Source: Tetrahymena thermophila SB210 (lineage: Eukaryota > Ciliophora > Oligohymenophorea > Hymenostomatida > Tetrahymenidae). Taken from it: DNA of 64,000 nt. Below the pieces are notes generated by a model that saw only the letters and a list, made by a program, of their open reading frames with translations, was not told where the DNA came from and searched no databases. Every line of letters starts with the position of its first letter. Position 1 is the stretch's first letter. Made by a program: the position numbers and the translations under genes. Shown here piece by piece: positions 26,801-39,411 of the stretch. Location: positions 711,493 to 775,492 of the forward strand of contig NW_002476554.1 in NCBI RefSeq assembly GCF_000189635.1, read 5' to 3'.

Positions 26801-29800
26801 TTATCTATAAATTAGTTTAAGAAAAATTATTTGAGTTCCTTTTCTTTTTACCTTGTTCTTATCTATTACTGGATAACTATCTGTTTGGTTCTTTTGGCCT
26901 GTAGTAAATTTCATGAATATTTTATGAACCAACAGGTGTTCTTTCTTATGTTAAAAGAGTAGCCTAATTTTAGCTTGATTATAATTTATTCATATCTTAT
27001 TGTGTGTGAGTTGCACTTTTCTCCCTCATTCTCTTATTTTAGCTTGATTAAATTTAAGGCGACATAAAATTTAAATTCTAAAAAGTAGTAACTGATTTTT
27101 TATTTTATTCTTTCTACTCTTTATTATTGTTTGTTTAAAATTTATTAGATTCTTTCTATTAATTTTGTGGAGTTTTAGTTAATTCTTTTTATTATTGTTA
27201 TTGCTCCTTTTGCTTTAATTAGGTAATAATTTAGGAACTTTTAGAAATTATTTTATCTTTTTCTTGTAATTGCTACTTCATCAATTCCATTTCTCTTTCC
27301 ATTTGCTTCAACTTATTCACAGTTTTTTCTTTCTCTAATGCTAGTGTTTGTGCTTCTTTTTTTATTTCGATATTTTATGAAAATAAATCCATCTTCTCTA
27401 ATTGCAATAGCCTACAAGTCTCTTCAAGAGATTTTTCTTATCCATTTTCATTACTTTCTACAATCAACTTTATTTTCTCTCTAAGTTATTTCTTTTACTA
27501 ATTATTTTTTTCTAAGTTATTCTACAATTCCTAAAAAACCTTATCATTATTATCCATATTTGCTTAAATTGTTTGTATTTCCTATGATAATTTTAAAATT
27601 TCGTCTTTTACTTATTCAGTCATTGTTGTTTTTAGTAATAATTTTTATTCCTCTTGCCTTGCTATTAAGTTTTACTAATTCTTTTATCTAAGCTACTCCA
27701 AATCTTTTAAAGTTTGAGTAATTTCCCAATTTTCTTCTATATTCAAGAAAATCTAGCCTGAGAGTTCCTCCATTTCTCCATTATCTTTTTGGTCTTAATT
27801 TGATCCCCTATTAGATTCATTCACTGGCAATCCAGATTTAACTGAATTAAATCTAATTAATTTAATAAAACGATAAATTAAACAAAAATAAAAAAATCTA
27901 ATTAATATCAATCCAAATTTATTTATTTATTTAATATTATAAGAATTGTTTTACTCTTATTTTTGTGTATGAGAATTCAGTTATTTTTTAAGAGATTCGA
28001 TTTCTAATTTGAGATTATCAATTATCTCTTTGTATTAAGAAACGTGGATATCTACATCCACAACGTTTTATTTTATTTTATTTTAAATATTTTTAGCTCT
28101 TTGAGCATATTTTAAAGTATTCAATGTCTCTTCATATGTTATAAAGCTTGGTGCAACACATGCAATCATAACTGTTTTTGTAGTACCTCCCAATGAATCC
28201 TTTAATAATCTTGTGAGTTTTGAATCTCTATATGGAACATATGCTCCTTATTTTTTAGAGTCACTTAAAATATTAATACAATTTCCTAAAGCTAATAAAC
28301 TCCTATTAATTTTAGATCCTATTTTATTCAAAATTAAACTAAGTTGAATTGCTTAAAAAGAGTTTTTGTTTCAAAGAATAAGAAAATAATTTTTTAAAAA
28401 AATATATTTTAAACAAATATCTAATTTTATTTCAATTTTTTAATAATTTATCTAAAATGTTCTTTTATTTTAGATTAAATACATAGTTTGCTAATTTACC
28501 TTCCATCATTCTTATCCCTTTGTTTTCCGATACTGCAGCCCTTTCACTTCCTGCTAAATCTATCAAAGATAATTTACTCACTATCTTATGAGAGGCATAT
28601 TTCATATCAGTTGGGATTTTTTCTATATTGATTTAAATTATACAATGAGATCTTGAACTAAACTAATTTGAATGGGTGCTTGCCATAACTCTAATAGAGT
28701 TTCCCTTTAATATTAGATAAGAAAACAAAAATAATGAATATATTTATTTATTTATAATTATAAATAAAATGATTTATTTTTACTTTTCTGATAAGGTTAT
28801 TTAACTCGAATTAGTCCTTGATTTGAAATTCACTTAATTCTGGAATAAGTATTCCCTTTTAAGGATCTTCAACAATCATAAGATTGGATTGGTTGCCCTA
28901 ATCTACTAGCAAATCTCTAATATTTTCGTTATATATTTCTAAATAGCTAACTTTGATGCTGTATTTAAATTCCTTGTTTTTTTAAAATATGCTAAATAAG
29001 TCCTTAATAATTAGAGAGACAATTCCTTCTGCCATTTTGTCTCTCCCCTCCAGAAAATCTTAATTTTTATACTCATCTCCAAACAGCGTGTATGTTTTTC
29101 CTGCACCTGTTTAACCATATGCAAAGACTGTTGTGTTATATCCTTCTAATAAATGGTCCTTTAATAAACTTGCTATTGTGCCTTCATATACCTTTTAGTT
29201 ATCATCTTTATCTGCAAAAACCTAGTCAAATCCGAACCCTTTCTCTTTCTAATTTTCTAATGATCTAGAGATGTCAGGATCTAAAACATATAACTAGAAT
29301 TTATAATTGTAAATTTTGTAAGTTTTTGCATTCAACCTAAGTTTTTTTAATTCTAATTTAATAATTAATATAATACCTAGTTTTCATAAGTTTTGATTAT
29401 TTCTAAACGTTTCTTTGGAAGAAATTGAGATTTTTCTTTTGCATTAATTGGACGCACTCTTGCATAAACTTTAAACGTGTCATTATTTGAAGAATTAAAA
29501 GATGAATTAGATCCAAAATTATTTAAACTTTGCTATTCTTTTTGTGTTTAAAAGTTAAAAATCTCTTAATTCACATTTTGCTGCTTGGCGCTTTCCTAAT
29601 TTTGACAAGTAAAATTTAAATCAGTAAGATTTATTTTCTGGTAAAACATGAATTGCTTTTTTAATAATGAATGAAACTCAATTTACATCAGCAAACCCGT
29701 TAACGTTTATAGAATTAATTTTTTAAGCTGAAGCTTGAGGCTAAGCAATTTTTTCTCCTGACTGGTGCTTTTGTGCAGAAAGCGATTGCTAAGAAGGAAT

Positions 29801-30070
29801 TAAATTTTAAGAATGAAAAGATTTGCTAGCCTATTATTTTCCTTTTACAGATGTTTATCCTAATGAACTAGAAGTTTATTGATTTTATTTAATAGGTGAT
29901 CCCTTGTAAATTTTATTTTAAAGTTAAAATTTATCTGCATCTTCTTGATTATTGCTCATAAAATTGCTTGCTGGTGCCTTAATTAGGTATTCATTCTTTG
30001 TGCTTTAAGCAATTTAATCTTTTTTGTGAATGTCTATCTCACTATTTATAATAGGGTGATTCAGCTTCAT
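23824..30070 (-). CDS. Kinesin-8 (Kip3/KIF18-type) motor with long Q/N-rich tail
   Basis: Seven exons on the minus strand (30070-29687, 29637-29377, 29293-28784, 28704-28500, 28318-27955, 27852-24601, 24226-23824) give about 1,792 aa with all phases agreeing. The motor domain spans about 183-510: FKVYARVRP start, P-loop GQTGAGKT at 275-282, switch I NQFSSRSH at 398-405, switch II DLAGSER at 434-440, [12 protein letters not shown], and [16 protein letters not shown]. The neck after the motor (AQRAKNIQNKIKQNVVDVD, then SQYKEI) matches kinesin-8 and little else. Kinesin-8s walk to microtubule plus ends and limit their length in spindles and cilia. Unusual parts are a 180-residue N-terminal extension and a tail of about 1,250 residues with coiled coil then Q/N-rich low complexity, far longer than KIF18A or KIF19. 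Ciliary or spindle role is inferred. Confidence 0.92.
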
Positions 30071-31357
30071 TCCTATATTTATATATATATATATATTTGT
30101 CAAAAATATTCCTTTAACTTGCTTAATTTTTTGATAAATTGACAAATTAATTAATTTCTATCTTAATTTTCTTTTCCAAGATTGTTAAATTTACTGAAGC
30201 TAATTAAGAAAACAACGACAACTTATTCCTATTTAGTGATTTTGGATTATTTTTGATTGAAAAAAGTTAATTTTTGTATAAAACTTCCTAATTAACTACT
30301 CTTAAATTTCTTTATCCTTTTGCTAACATTTACAGATATGCAAGCAGGCAAGCAAGCTATTTTAATCTACATAAAAATTAATATTTTAAAAAAATATTTT
30401 TAAATCAAATATGTCTTTATGAACACAAAGCGCTTATTTATTTGAGTAATTTAAAATTATTCGTTAATTTTCTTTTAATGCCTTATCAATTTAAAAAGAC
30501 TAACTAACTAACTAACTATTAAATTCTACATTCAAATGTACTTTCATTATTAGCCTCAAAAACTATTACTTTAAAAAGTTAAATTGATAAGTAAATTCTT
30601 TGTAAAATAAATAAAATCTACCTTATTAATTTTAGTAATATTTAAGCCAAAAAAATCAAATAGACTAAAAAAACAGATTTACCAAAAACAAAAAAAAAAA
30701 ATCATAATTAAAAATTAAAAAATTTTATTTTAAATAAAAAACTTTGATTTATTTCAAAATAATTTTCGAATTTAAATTTAAACAAAAAATATTTTTTATT
30801 TTCGATATTTCTAATTAACTATCAATCAATTAGTTTTTTTGTTGCAAAATTGACTCTATTTAAATAAAAGAAAATAAATATTAATAAATTTTTGTAGGAT
30901 ATGATAAAAAATATTGAAATAAAAATTTAATTTAATGTTTGTATCTGCTTGAATCTTAAAAAGATATACAAAAAATAAACAAATACAAGAAAGAAAGAGA
31001 GCTGGCTCATAAAATCATCAAAAATTATTGTCAAATAAATAATATTAGAAGAAGATTTTATTTAATTTTTATGTGATTTCTAATGGATCAATGAATCAAT
31101 CAATCTATGAACCATATTAAAAACAACATGCAATATCAAAGAAGCAATAAATCGATAAAATGAAGAAATAAATAAATATATGAATGAATTAATTAATTAA
31201 TTTATTTATGTAAAAATATTGAATGATAAATAAAAAAAAATATAATTAAATACTTGTGCAAATAAATTGAATAAATAAATCATAGGATTAATTTCGATTA
31301 AGAAAAACAAACACTTAAATTTTAACAATATTACAAATTAAAAACAGAAAAAGAAAA
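30071..31357. other. Divergent promoter spacer
   Basis: Lies between the divergent kinesin (-) and MGNCC-protein (+) genes. Low complexity only, including taacta tandem repeats near 30500; no exon seen. Confidence 0.6.
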
Positions 31358-32074
31358 ATGGGAAACTGCTGTAGCAACGACGATGATAGACCTGACCAAG
31401 GCTTCCATTAGAATTAATGTATCAATTATGGTCCTTTAAAGAGAGATGAAGAGGATACATCCAACAATTTACCAAACACTTTAACTTTCGGTTAACCCGT
31501 AAAAGTTGAAGATAGACCTGTGGATTTGTAAGCATCCGAATTCATCCATGATGGACACTAATTCTTAGCTGAATCAAGAATATCATAGAGAGAACCTGTT
31601 GAAAAATCATTCATGGCTGTTATCACTTCACCAGAAAAGAACATGGAAAGATCTAATCGTATCAGAATCATCAATCAAGTCGAATAAAACAATTTCGTCA
31701 GTGAGCCTCTAACAGATACTTAAAAAGATACTAGATGCATGGAGTTAAATAAAAATTTAAAGACTCCTTAGTTGAGCAATAGTTTTTACAGAGGCTCAAA
31801 CGTTAACACAACATAAGAGAGACCATTTTATAATGCTGCTACTAATTAAAATTAGCAAGCCTCATCATATTATTAAGTGAATACAACAAGTAGCTATAGC
31901 AATTAAGTAGGAACAAATAACAATCAACAGCCTGCATATAATGGATACTAACAACAATAATACCAAGCAAGTCAAGTTAGATATTCTTAAGCACAACAAG
32001 CAGCTCCAATTAACAATAATAGCAATCTTATTCACAATAACAACCCTATTATCAAATCTTTAAACTTCAGTTGA
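31358..32074 (+). CDS. Small protein with MGNCC lipidation-type N-terminus
   Basis: Single exon, 238 aa, ATG 31358 to TGA 32072-32074. The N-terminus MGNCCSNDDD has Gly2 for N-myristoylation followed by two Cys suited to palmitoylation, as in proteins held on the inner face of the plasma or ciliary membrane. The central part is charged (EKSFMAVITSPEKNMERSN), and the last 90 residues are rich in Q, N, S and Y, with QQQQYQASQ-type repeats, so probably disordered. No enzyme domain seen. Codon use has more C-ending codons than the spacer-flanked large genes, suggesting good expression. I do not recognise the family; membrane attachment is an inference from the first six residues. Confidence 0.85.
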
Positions 32075-33181
32075 TATCATTCTTTCTTAAAAAACAACCA
32101 CAAAATGTCTTTGAAAATACAAAAATTATCTATCAATAAATCAATAAATAAATAAACAAAAAAACCAATCTATCTATCTCTTTATTGCAGTTATATAATA
32201 TTTATTTTTCTTATACTACCAAGTTATTAAGCAAACAGTAAAATAAATAAATAAATAAATATAATACTTATGTTAAACTAGCATTTATTTCTATTAAGCT
32301 TAGCATTTATAATTTTTATTTCAATCTTTCAATTTCTATATTTTATATTGCTTTTATGAATTTTTTTCTTTAAGTAAGCTAAATAAACCAAAAAAAAAAA
32401 TAAATTATTCAACAAAAGAAACTTATTTTAGTAATAAAATAATTTAAAGTTTGATTAGAAATTCAATTTCAAATTAAATATTTTTATCTTTTGGTGAAAT
32501 CAAATTGTTTTTTTGTAAAATAAACTTATAAAACAACTTAAAATTTATGAATCTTTATTAATAATTTATTAAGGAGTATATAAGCAAATAAAAACAAACA
32601 TGATATGAATCTATTAAAATATAAATAAATTCTAGTTTAACAAATGTCTCATTCATTTTTGTATCAAAAAAATAACTATAATTATTAATTGATATTTAAA
32701 ATAGTAATAATTAAAAAATGACATAACGTGTTGACATTAATTAACTCTTCCATGATTCTAAATTTAAATAAACAAAGATTTCTTTTAACTTTTTAAGCTT
32801 TGTTTTTGTTTAGATTTCAGAGCATATTTTATAAAAATAGTAAAAATTTAAAATATATTTGAATAAATTAAAATTATTTTCAATATTATAAAAATAGTAA
32901 ATTGTCATAGATTAGACAAGAAAGGAAGGAAGGAATAAATGAAAGAAGGATATCCAAAAATATGGAAAATGTTAAAAGTAGAAAGCCCTATCATAAACAA
33001 GATGCTTAGTGGTTTGAGAAAGAGAATGATTATGGATAAATAGGTTGATTATTATTGTCATGTATTTATTAGAAGAAAAAGTTTATTAAAAGACATCATC
33101 AAATATAAATAAATTAACAAACAAATAAAGAAAATATTTATATTTTGTTACAAGCAATTTTAATTTAAGATTTAGGAAAAG
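32075..33181. other. AT-rich spacer, no gene seen
   Basis: Low complexity (AAAT repeats near 32240), no exon on either strand. Confidence 0.6.
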
Positions 33182-33523
33182 ATGTTTTGGAGAAACGTAG
33201 TAAGAGGCCTTAATTGCTAATAAGCTTTAAGAAGATAAAACTTCGCAAAGAATATCACAACTACTGATATTCCTAAGGATTCCCACCACTTCGCTGCTAA
33301 AAGAAGTGGCTTCACTTAAACTGAATAAGCTCCTTTCGCTTACAATGACGTATATTAATATCCCAAAGATTACAAACCTTGGAATTACAACTACAAGGGT
33401 AATGGTGTTCTTTTAGCATTATTCTTAGGCAGTGCTTTCAGTCTTGTTGCTTATGAAAGATCTTATGCTTCAAAAACTGGAAGATATTAAAGAAAAGTTT
33501 AATAAAATTACTACTAAATTTGA
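33182..33523 (+). CDS. Small single-pass membrane protein, probably mitochondrial
   Basis: Single exon, 113 aa, ATG 33182 to TGA 33521-33523. The first 25 residues are basic and amphipathic without acidic residues (MFWRNVVRGLNCQQALRRQN), like a mitochondrial presequence. A soluble stretch with a YPKDYKPWNY motif precedes one hydrophobic helix near 75-92 (GVLLALFLGSAFSLVAYE) and a short basic tail. This layout is common among accessory subunits of the ciliate respiratory chain, but I do not recognise a specific subunit. C-ending codons suggest strong expression. Confidence 0.8.
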
Positions 33524-34870
33524 AAATTAAATTAGCTGATTTGATAAATGATGGATCCTAATAGATACATAGTAGTGATTTATTGTCATAATAAAGTTGA
33601 CTAAAATGAGAATTAGATATTTATAAAGCTATTTAACATAGAAAGCTAACATATGATAAACGCTTGATAAATTTTAATGATATCTTTTTAATTCCATCAT
33701 ACATATATGTCAGTATTTTAAGACTAAAATACAATTAATTTCAATTCACATCAATTCATACATACATACATTCTTACATATAAACAAATATAAATATATA
33801 TATATAACCTTATCAATCATTTCCTTTATAAATCACTAAGATGATATATATCCTATTCTTTTAAATCTTTATTTGCATTTTTGTTTTTACAAATAAATAT
33901 GCATGCATACATGTATGTATCAATGCATAAATATATTCTACGAAATCAATCTACAAATTATGATTTTAAAATAATAAAATATTTTTTAATATTTATATTT
34001 TAAAGAAATATAGTAAGATAAATTTCAAAAAGCATATTTAAATTTATTCAAAAAGAAAGATTTTAATTATTTGCACAATTTTAAAATACTTTATGTAAAA
34101 TTAGAATCAGTTTAAAAATATTTTATTATACTTATTTACTTATTTTATCTAAAATATTTTTGTTAAATAAATAATAAACAGATATCTAACACACAAGATT
34201 CCCTTAAAAAAATAAATCATTACTATTATTATTGTTCTTCAAAAAATAAAAATTCTTAAATAAAAGAGAAGAAAATAAATAGAATATAATTTAAAAATTA
34301 ATAAATATTTATTCAAATTTTAGAACAAAAATTGATTTTAATAATTATTTATTTTTTAAACATGAAAATTCAAAATATTATTATTTGTTTGTTATTTATC
34401 TTAAAAATAAAAATTATTTAGCATATTAAATATAAAAAAGATGTTCCTTATAAAATTAGACGAATCATTCAAAACAAACAGAATTTTGAGAATTAATAAA
34501 TATTTTTCTAACTTTAATTTTTTATTATTTTTTTATAAAAATCATTTTTTATAATTAATTTTGCTTAAAAAAAATGATGGTAAAGTAATTATTTGAATAA
34601 AATATTTCAATCTTAATAAAAAAATAAATTATTGTTTATTCATTTTATTAATATTGTTATTTAAAAGATAATCTATTCTCTTATTTTTATTATAAAGCAT
34701 TTATTTTTAATTTAAATAAAAAATAATCTTTTCACTTATCTTGATTATATAGTTTTTATTTAAATATAATAAATTTAAAAAATTAATTTTTGTTTTTATT
34801 AAGTGCCTTTATTAAACATAAGTAGGAATAATAAAAAATAAATTTAAAGATAATAAGAAAAGATTTAAAG
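33524..34870. other. AT-rich spacer; right part belongs to a duplicated unit
   Basis: No exon seen. From about 34475 the sequence matches the flank before the second B-box copy (about 36337 on): ttttgagaattaataaat then atttttctaactttaattt, so the duplication includes the promoter region. Confidence 0.65.
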
Positions 34871-35941
34871 ATGGATTAAATCTTTAGCAATCGTTGCTAA
34901 CTAATTGAGCATGAAGAGTTGGAAAAAGATTAAATTTGTTTAGAAGATGAATGCTAGTTTTTAAAAATGTGCCTTTATTGTAGATTGGCGCATAAGTAGA
35001 ATCATAGAATAATCAAAATAAAATAATTCGCTGATAAAATAACAAAAATTCAGAATCCTATTGCTATAAAAGAGAAGCATTACAATAAAATTATAGAAAT
35101 ATTTAATTAAATATAAAAATAAGTTAACATTTACATAGATAATTAGCTTGAAAAAACTAATTTTTTTAAGCTATACGTAAAATTGTAAGAATAAAATATT
35201 AAACTTAAAGAAACGAATATTTAATTTTTTGATTCAGCAACTATGATATTTTTAAATAAGATTTCTAATTCGTATGAAGAGGATATTCTAAAATCAAGCT
35301 TTTTGAATGAAAATAATAAGCAGAAAATAGTGGATGCCATAACAAACTAATTTATTAAGCTTCATAATCAAAATTTCTAGCCTGAAAAATTTGATAATAA
35401 TAATGAATAAATTTTAAAAGAGAATTTCTAACAATCATAAGTTTAAAAAGCTCAGACAGAATAATAACAATAAATAATTTATTAACTATAACAAAATAAT
35501 CAATATTTGTAAAATTAAATTTATTATTTAGAAAATTAAATCAAATAAGATAATTTACATAAAAATTTTGTTGAATAATAGTTACAAATAAACGAATAAA
35601 ATAATTAATCATTACAAAATTAAATTTATCAATTAAAAAATGAAATCAAATAAAAAGATAATTTATATCAAGACCTTTTAAAGGAATAAGAGTTAGAAAG
35701 AAATTAATTGTAAATTTAAGCTAAGTAATTTAAAGATGAGATAGATACTTTAGATTAGAAGGTTTAAGTTATTGAAAATGAAAAAAGTGCTTTAAAAATG
35801 CAATTCCAAGAAATGAGTTAATATTAAGTAGGAGCTATTTTAGCTGTAAATTTATAATAATAAATTTAATTTGATTTAGCAAATAAAAAAGTTGATGAGC
35901 AAAACAAAAATAGCTAATTGAAAAACATGATTAAATTTTGA
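34871..35941 (+). pseudogene. B-box-like coiled-coil protein, copy 1, frameshifted
   Basis: ATG 34871 to the first in-frame TGA at 35939-35941 gives 356 aa. The N-terminus has a Cys/His cluster like a B-box zinc finger (C near residue 9, then ICLEDEC, MCLYC, and His at spacing 3-4), then a long Q/E/K-rich coiled coil. It is a close tandem copy of the gene at 36725-38029. Near 35897-35911 this copy has caaaac where the other has caaaaac; the one-base loss shifts frame and brings in the TGA about 12 codons later. The remaining homologous region is still free of TGA in the shifted frame up to 36166-36168. So it is either a recent pseudogene, a shortened but expressed protein, or a sequence error in an A-run. 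Because the first 340 codons are intact, I call it broken with moderate confidence. Confidence 0.7.
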
Positions 35942-36168
35942 GAGAGCATGCCAACAAGATTAAATAAAAAGATTAAGAAATATAAAGTTTATAAAAACTT
36001 TTTGAAGATCAAGATTTCGAAAGTTTCTTATTCCTAAAAATATCAAAAAATAATGAAATCAGATATTTAAATGCATTTTAAATTAAGTAAAAAAACATTT
36101 AAATCATTCAATAAGCAAGATAAAGTATTAACAAAATAGTTAATCACTTTAAACTTAGATAAAACTGA
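35942..36168 (+). pseudogene. Out-of-frame 3' remnant of B-box copy 1
   Basis: Homologous to the last 75 codons of the intact copy 2 (shared features: KLFEDQDFES-type stretch, FLKIS, INKIVNHFKL). It remains open in the -1 shifted frame and stops at TGA 36166-36168, one base-pair scale event away from the intact arrangement. Retention of the open frame implies the shift is young. Confidence 0.7.
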
Positions 36169-36724
36169 AAATAAAAGATAATAATTTATACATTCATATC
36201 TGTAAGCTTAATTCTCATTAATGATAAAATTTATACGATTATAAATAATAAAAAATAAGTTACTCCTTATTACTTTATATACTGATAAAAAAGTATTTAT
36301 ATATATTAGTCGTTGACAGAATATTCGATCTGTGGAATTTTAAAAACAAAATTTTGAAAATTAATAAATATTTTTCTAACTTTAATTTTTAAAATTTTTG
36401 TAATAAAATGAATTTTTAAATAAATGATTGTAATTATTTTATTTCACTTTTAATGAAAAAATAAAATATTTAGATTGTTAAAAAATTAATTATTATTTAT
36501 TTGTTTTATAAATATTTTTATATAAAAGATAATCTACTCACATATCTCGTTTGAGTTGGATTTTTGTTTTATTTAAGTTAATTAGATTCTAATTTATTTT
36601 ATTATAAAGCGATCATTAATTATTTATTTAAATAATTAAATAATATTTGTTAATATTAAGCGCCTTTATTAAATATATAAGTAGGAATTATACAAAATTT
36701 AAAATAAAAAGAGAAGAGTGAAAG
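36169..36724. other. Spacer between duplicated B-box genes
   Basis: Carries the junction of the tandem duplication; its right part (from about 36337) repeats the flank at 34475-34870. No separate gene. Confidence 0.7.
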
Positions 36725-38029
36725 ATGGATTAAATCTATAGCAATCGTTGTAAAATAATTGACCATGAAGAGTTGGAAAAAGATTAAATTTGTTTAGAAG
36801 ATGAATGCTAGTTTTTAAAAATGTGCCTTTATTGTAGATTGGCGCATAATTAAAATCATAAAATAATTAAAATAAAATAATTCATTGATAAAATAACAAA
36901 CATTCAGGATCCTGTTGCTATAAAAGAGAAGCATTACAATAAAATTATTGAAATATTTAATTAAATACAAAAGCAGGTTAACATTTATATTGATAGTTAG
37001 CTGGAATAAACAAATTTTTTTAAGGAGTATGCAAAATTTTCAGAATAAAAAATCAAACTTAAAGAAACTAATATTTAATATCTTGATTCAGCAACTATGA
37101 TATTTTTAAATAAGATTTCTAATTTTTATGAAGAGGATATTCTAAAATCAAGCTTTTTAAATGATAATAATAAACAGAAAATAGTGGATGCCATTAAAAA
37201 CTAATTTATTTAACTAAATAATTAAAATTTCTAGACTGAAAAAGTTGATAATAATAATGAATTAATTTTAGATGAGATTTTCAATCAATCAGAAATTTAA
37301 TAAGCTGAGTTAGAATAAAAAAAAAAAATTATTTAATAATTAGAAGAAAGCAATAAATCTTTACAAAATTAAATTGATGATTTAGAAAAATAAATGAAAG
37401 ATAAAGATAATTTACATAAAGAATTTCTAGAGAAATAACAGTAATAAATAAACCAAGAAAATAATCAGTCTTTACAAAATTAAATTTAAAGTTTAGAAAA
37501 ATTAATTAAAGATAAAGATAATTTACATCAAGAATTTGTTGAGAAATAAGAGTTAAAAATAAACGAATTGTAAATGTAAACTATGTTATTTTAAGATGAG
37601 ATCAATACTTAAGTTCAGAAGGTTAAAGATGTTGAAAATGAAAAAAGTGTTTTAAAAATTCAATTAGATGAAATGTGTTAATACTTATAAACAATATTAG
37701 TTTTAAAATAATAAGAATAAATTTAATTAGAGTTAGAAAATAATAAAAAAAATGATGAGCAAAAACAAAAAGAGTTAATTCAAAAACATGATGATATTTT
37801 GAGAGAATATGTTAAAAAGATTGAATAAAGAGATTAAGAAATATAAAATTTATAAAAACTTTTAGAAGACCAAGATTTCGAAAGCATCCTATTCCTAAAA
37901 ATATCTTAAAATAATGAAAATGAAGACTTAAAAGCACTTTAAATTGAGTAAAAAAACCAGGAAGTCATTAAATCAGCTGAGTAAAGTATTAAAAATATAA
38001 TTAATCACTTTAAACTTAAATAAAAGTGA
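36725..38029 (+). CDS. B-box-like zinc-finger coiled-coil protein, copy 2 (intact)
   Basis: Single exon, 434 aa, ATG 36725 to TGA 38027-38029, with TAA/TAG as Gln. N-terminus MDQIYSNRCKIIDHEELEKD is followed by ICLEDEC, MCLYC, and two His (LAHNQNHK), a spacing close to the B-box zinc-binding fold used by TRIM-like proteins. The rest is coiled coil with about two internal repeats containing KDKDNLH and SLQNQI blocks. B-box plus coiled coil without RING is a very large family in ciliates, mostly without assigned function. Start-to-start distance to copy 1 is 1,854 bases and the flanks are duplicated too, so the pair arose by a single tandem duplication. Confidence 0.85.
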
Positions 38030-39054
38030 AAATAAAAGATAAATTATATTCATACATACATATATTCAAATCAAGAAGCTTAATTTTCATTAATAATTAA
38101 AATTAGTATTATTATAGATAATAAAAAACTAATTATTCATACTAACTTTATAAACTGATTAAGAGAAATTCATTATAAAAATATTCTACTTACTTCATAT
38201 TTATATTGTAATAGATAAATCATAAATTAATTAATATTCCCTTTTTTTATTTTATTTTGATTTAATTATTTTATATGTTCTCATAAACCATTATATAAAA
38301 GATTAATTTAACTTAAAAGTGGAGTAAAAAGCTTTTTAATTTTGGATAAGCTGTGTTTATGTGCTAATTAATATTTATAAAAGAAATGTAGAGTAATGTC
38401 TAGTCCAAAAAAAAAAATAGATTAAATTTTGAAAATTTTAATTTTAGAGTTTATTGGCATCTTTTTTGGCAAACATTAGATTGTAAATTTTCTCATTTAG
38501 TTACTATATATGTTTATACTTTATCATATATTAAAGGACTTAATATAAAAATAATTTTCATAAAGGTTAGATCTAAATTCTTATTAATTTCAATTACCAT
38601 GGTGTATTTTTTCAATCAATAACTTTATAAATTAAGTCAGAAAAGTACTAAATTATTTCTTATAATTTAGAAATTAAAACATACGGATTTTCTCTTTACT
38701 TTATAATTAGCTAAATTTAATGATAAAAAATTTTTTTTTCAACTTTTGTTAGTAGTTGCTTTATTATGCATGAAAAATAAAACTTATAAACTCTTTTTAA
38801 AATAATAATTCGCCATTAATTTTTCTTATGAAAAAGTTTTAAACCTTAAATAAAATCTTTATTTAAAATAAGCTCTTTATTTTTTGCTTGGTGGCTATAT
38901 TGTTTCTTTTCTAAATTAATAATTTTTATATTTTTAATTTATTTTTTTCGTGAGGTATAAATTACATAAATTATGGATAATTAGATGATGACATTACAAA
39001 TAACAATAATTAAATAAAAATAAGATATTTTAATTACAAAAATAAAAATAAAAA
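38030..39054. other. AT-rich spacer, no gene seen
   Basis: No exon recognised; A/T low complexity up to the aaaaATG of the next gene. Confidence 0.6.
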
Positions 39055-39411
39055 ATGAGATTATTAGCTGCTTCTATTTTCTTTATTTTAGCTATTACTA
39101 ATGTATCTGCTATTATAACACACTAAGAGTTTTAATAATGCTAAGCTACATATGAGAATTCTGCTTAAACACTTTGTTTACGAGGTGATTAAGATTGTTT
39201 TACTGCCTTATAAAATATTGGAAATTGTTTAGACTCATGTGCTTCAGATACTAAGAAAAGTTATAACTAGATCCTTAATTGTGCTAAAACTAATTGTACA
39301 ACAAGTAATCAAAATGTTTAGTCCTGGTTAAACAAATATCTTTCTTGTCTTTATTTAGGAAAACTTTCACTTAGTTTCCTTTTATTAGCTCTATTTGTTA
39401 TTGTTTTCTGA
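39055..39411 (+). CDS. Small Cys-rich GPI-type surface protein, paralog 1
   Basis: Single exon, 118 aa, ATG 39055 to TGA 39409-39411. Signal peptide MRLLAASIFFILAITNVSA, then eight Cys in a fixed pattern (QQC, TLC, QDC, GNC, DSC, LNC, TNC, LSC), then KLSLSFLLLALFVIVF, a hydrophobic C-terminus without trailing charge, typical of GPI addition. It is one of three paralogs in 6 kb; the other two lie on the opposite strand at 40201-40554 and 44441-44794. Disulfide-rich and extracellular by design; function unknown. No similarity to the i-antigen CxxC units. Confidence 0.87.

Larger units (their letters stand above)
34475..38190. repeat. 1.85 kb tandem duplication containing a gene
   Basis: Two head-to-tail units, about 34475-36330 and 36331-38190, each with promoter flank, gene and 3' flank. 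Similarity is high in the gene 5' half and weaker in the middle of the coiled coil, where copy 1 and 2 differ by several codon-sized gaps. Confidence 0.8.
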
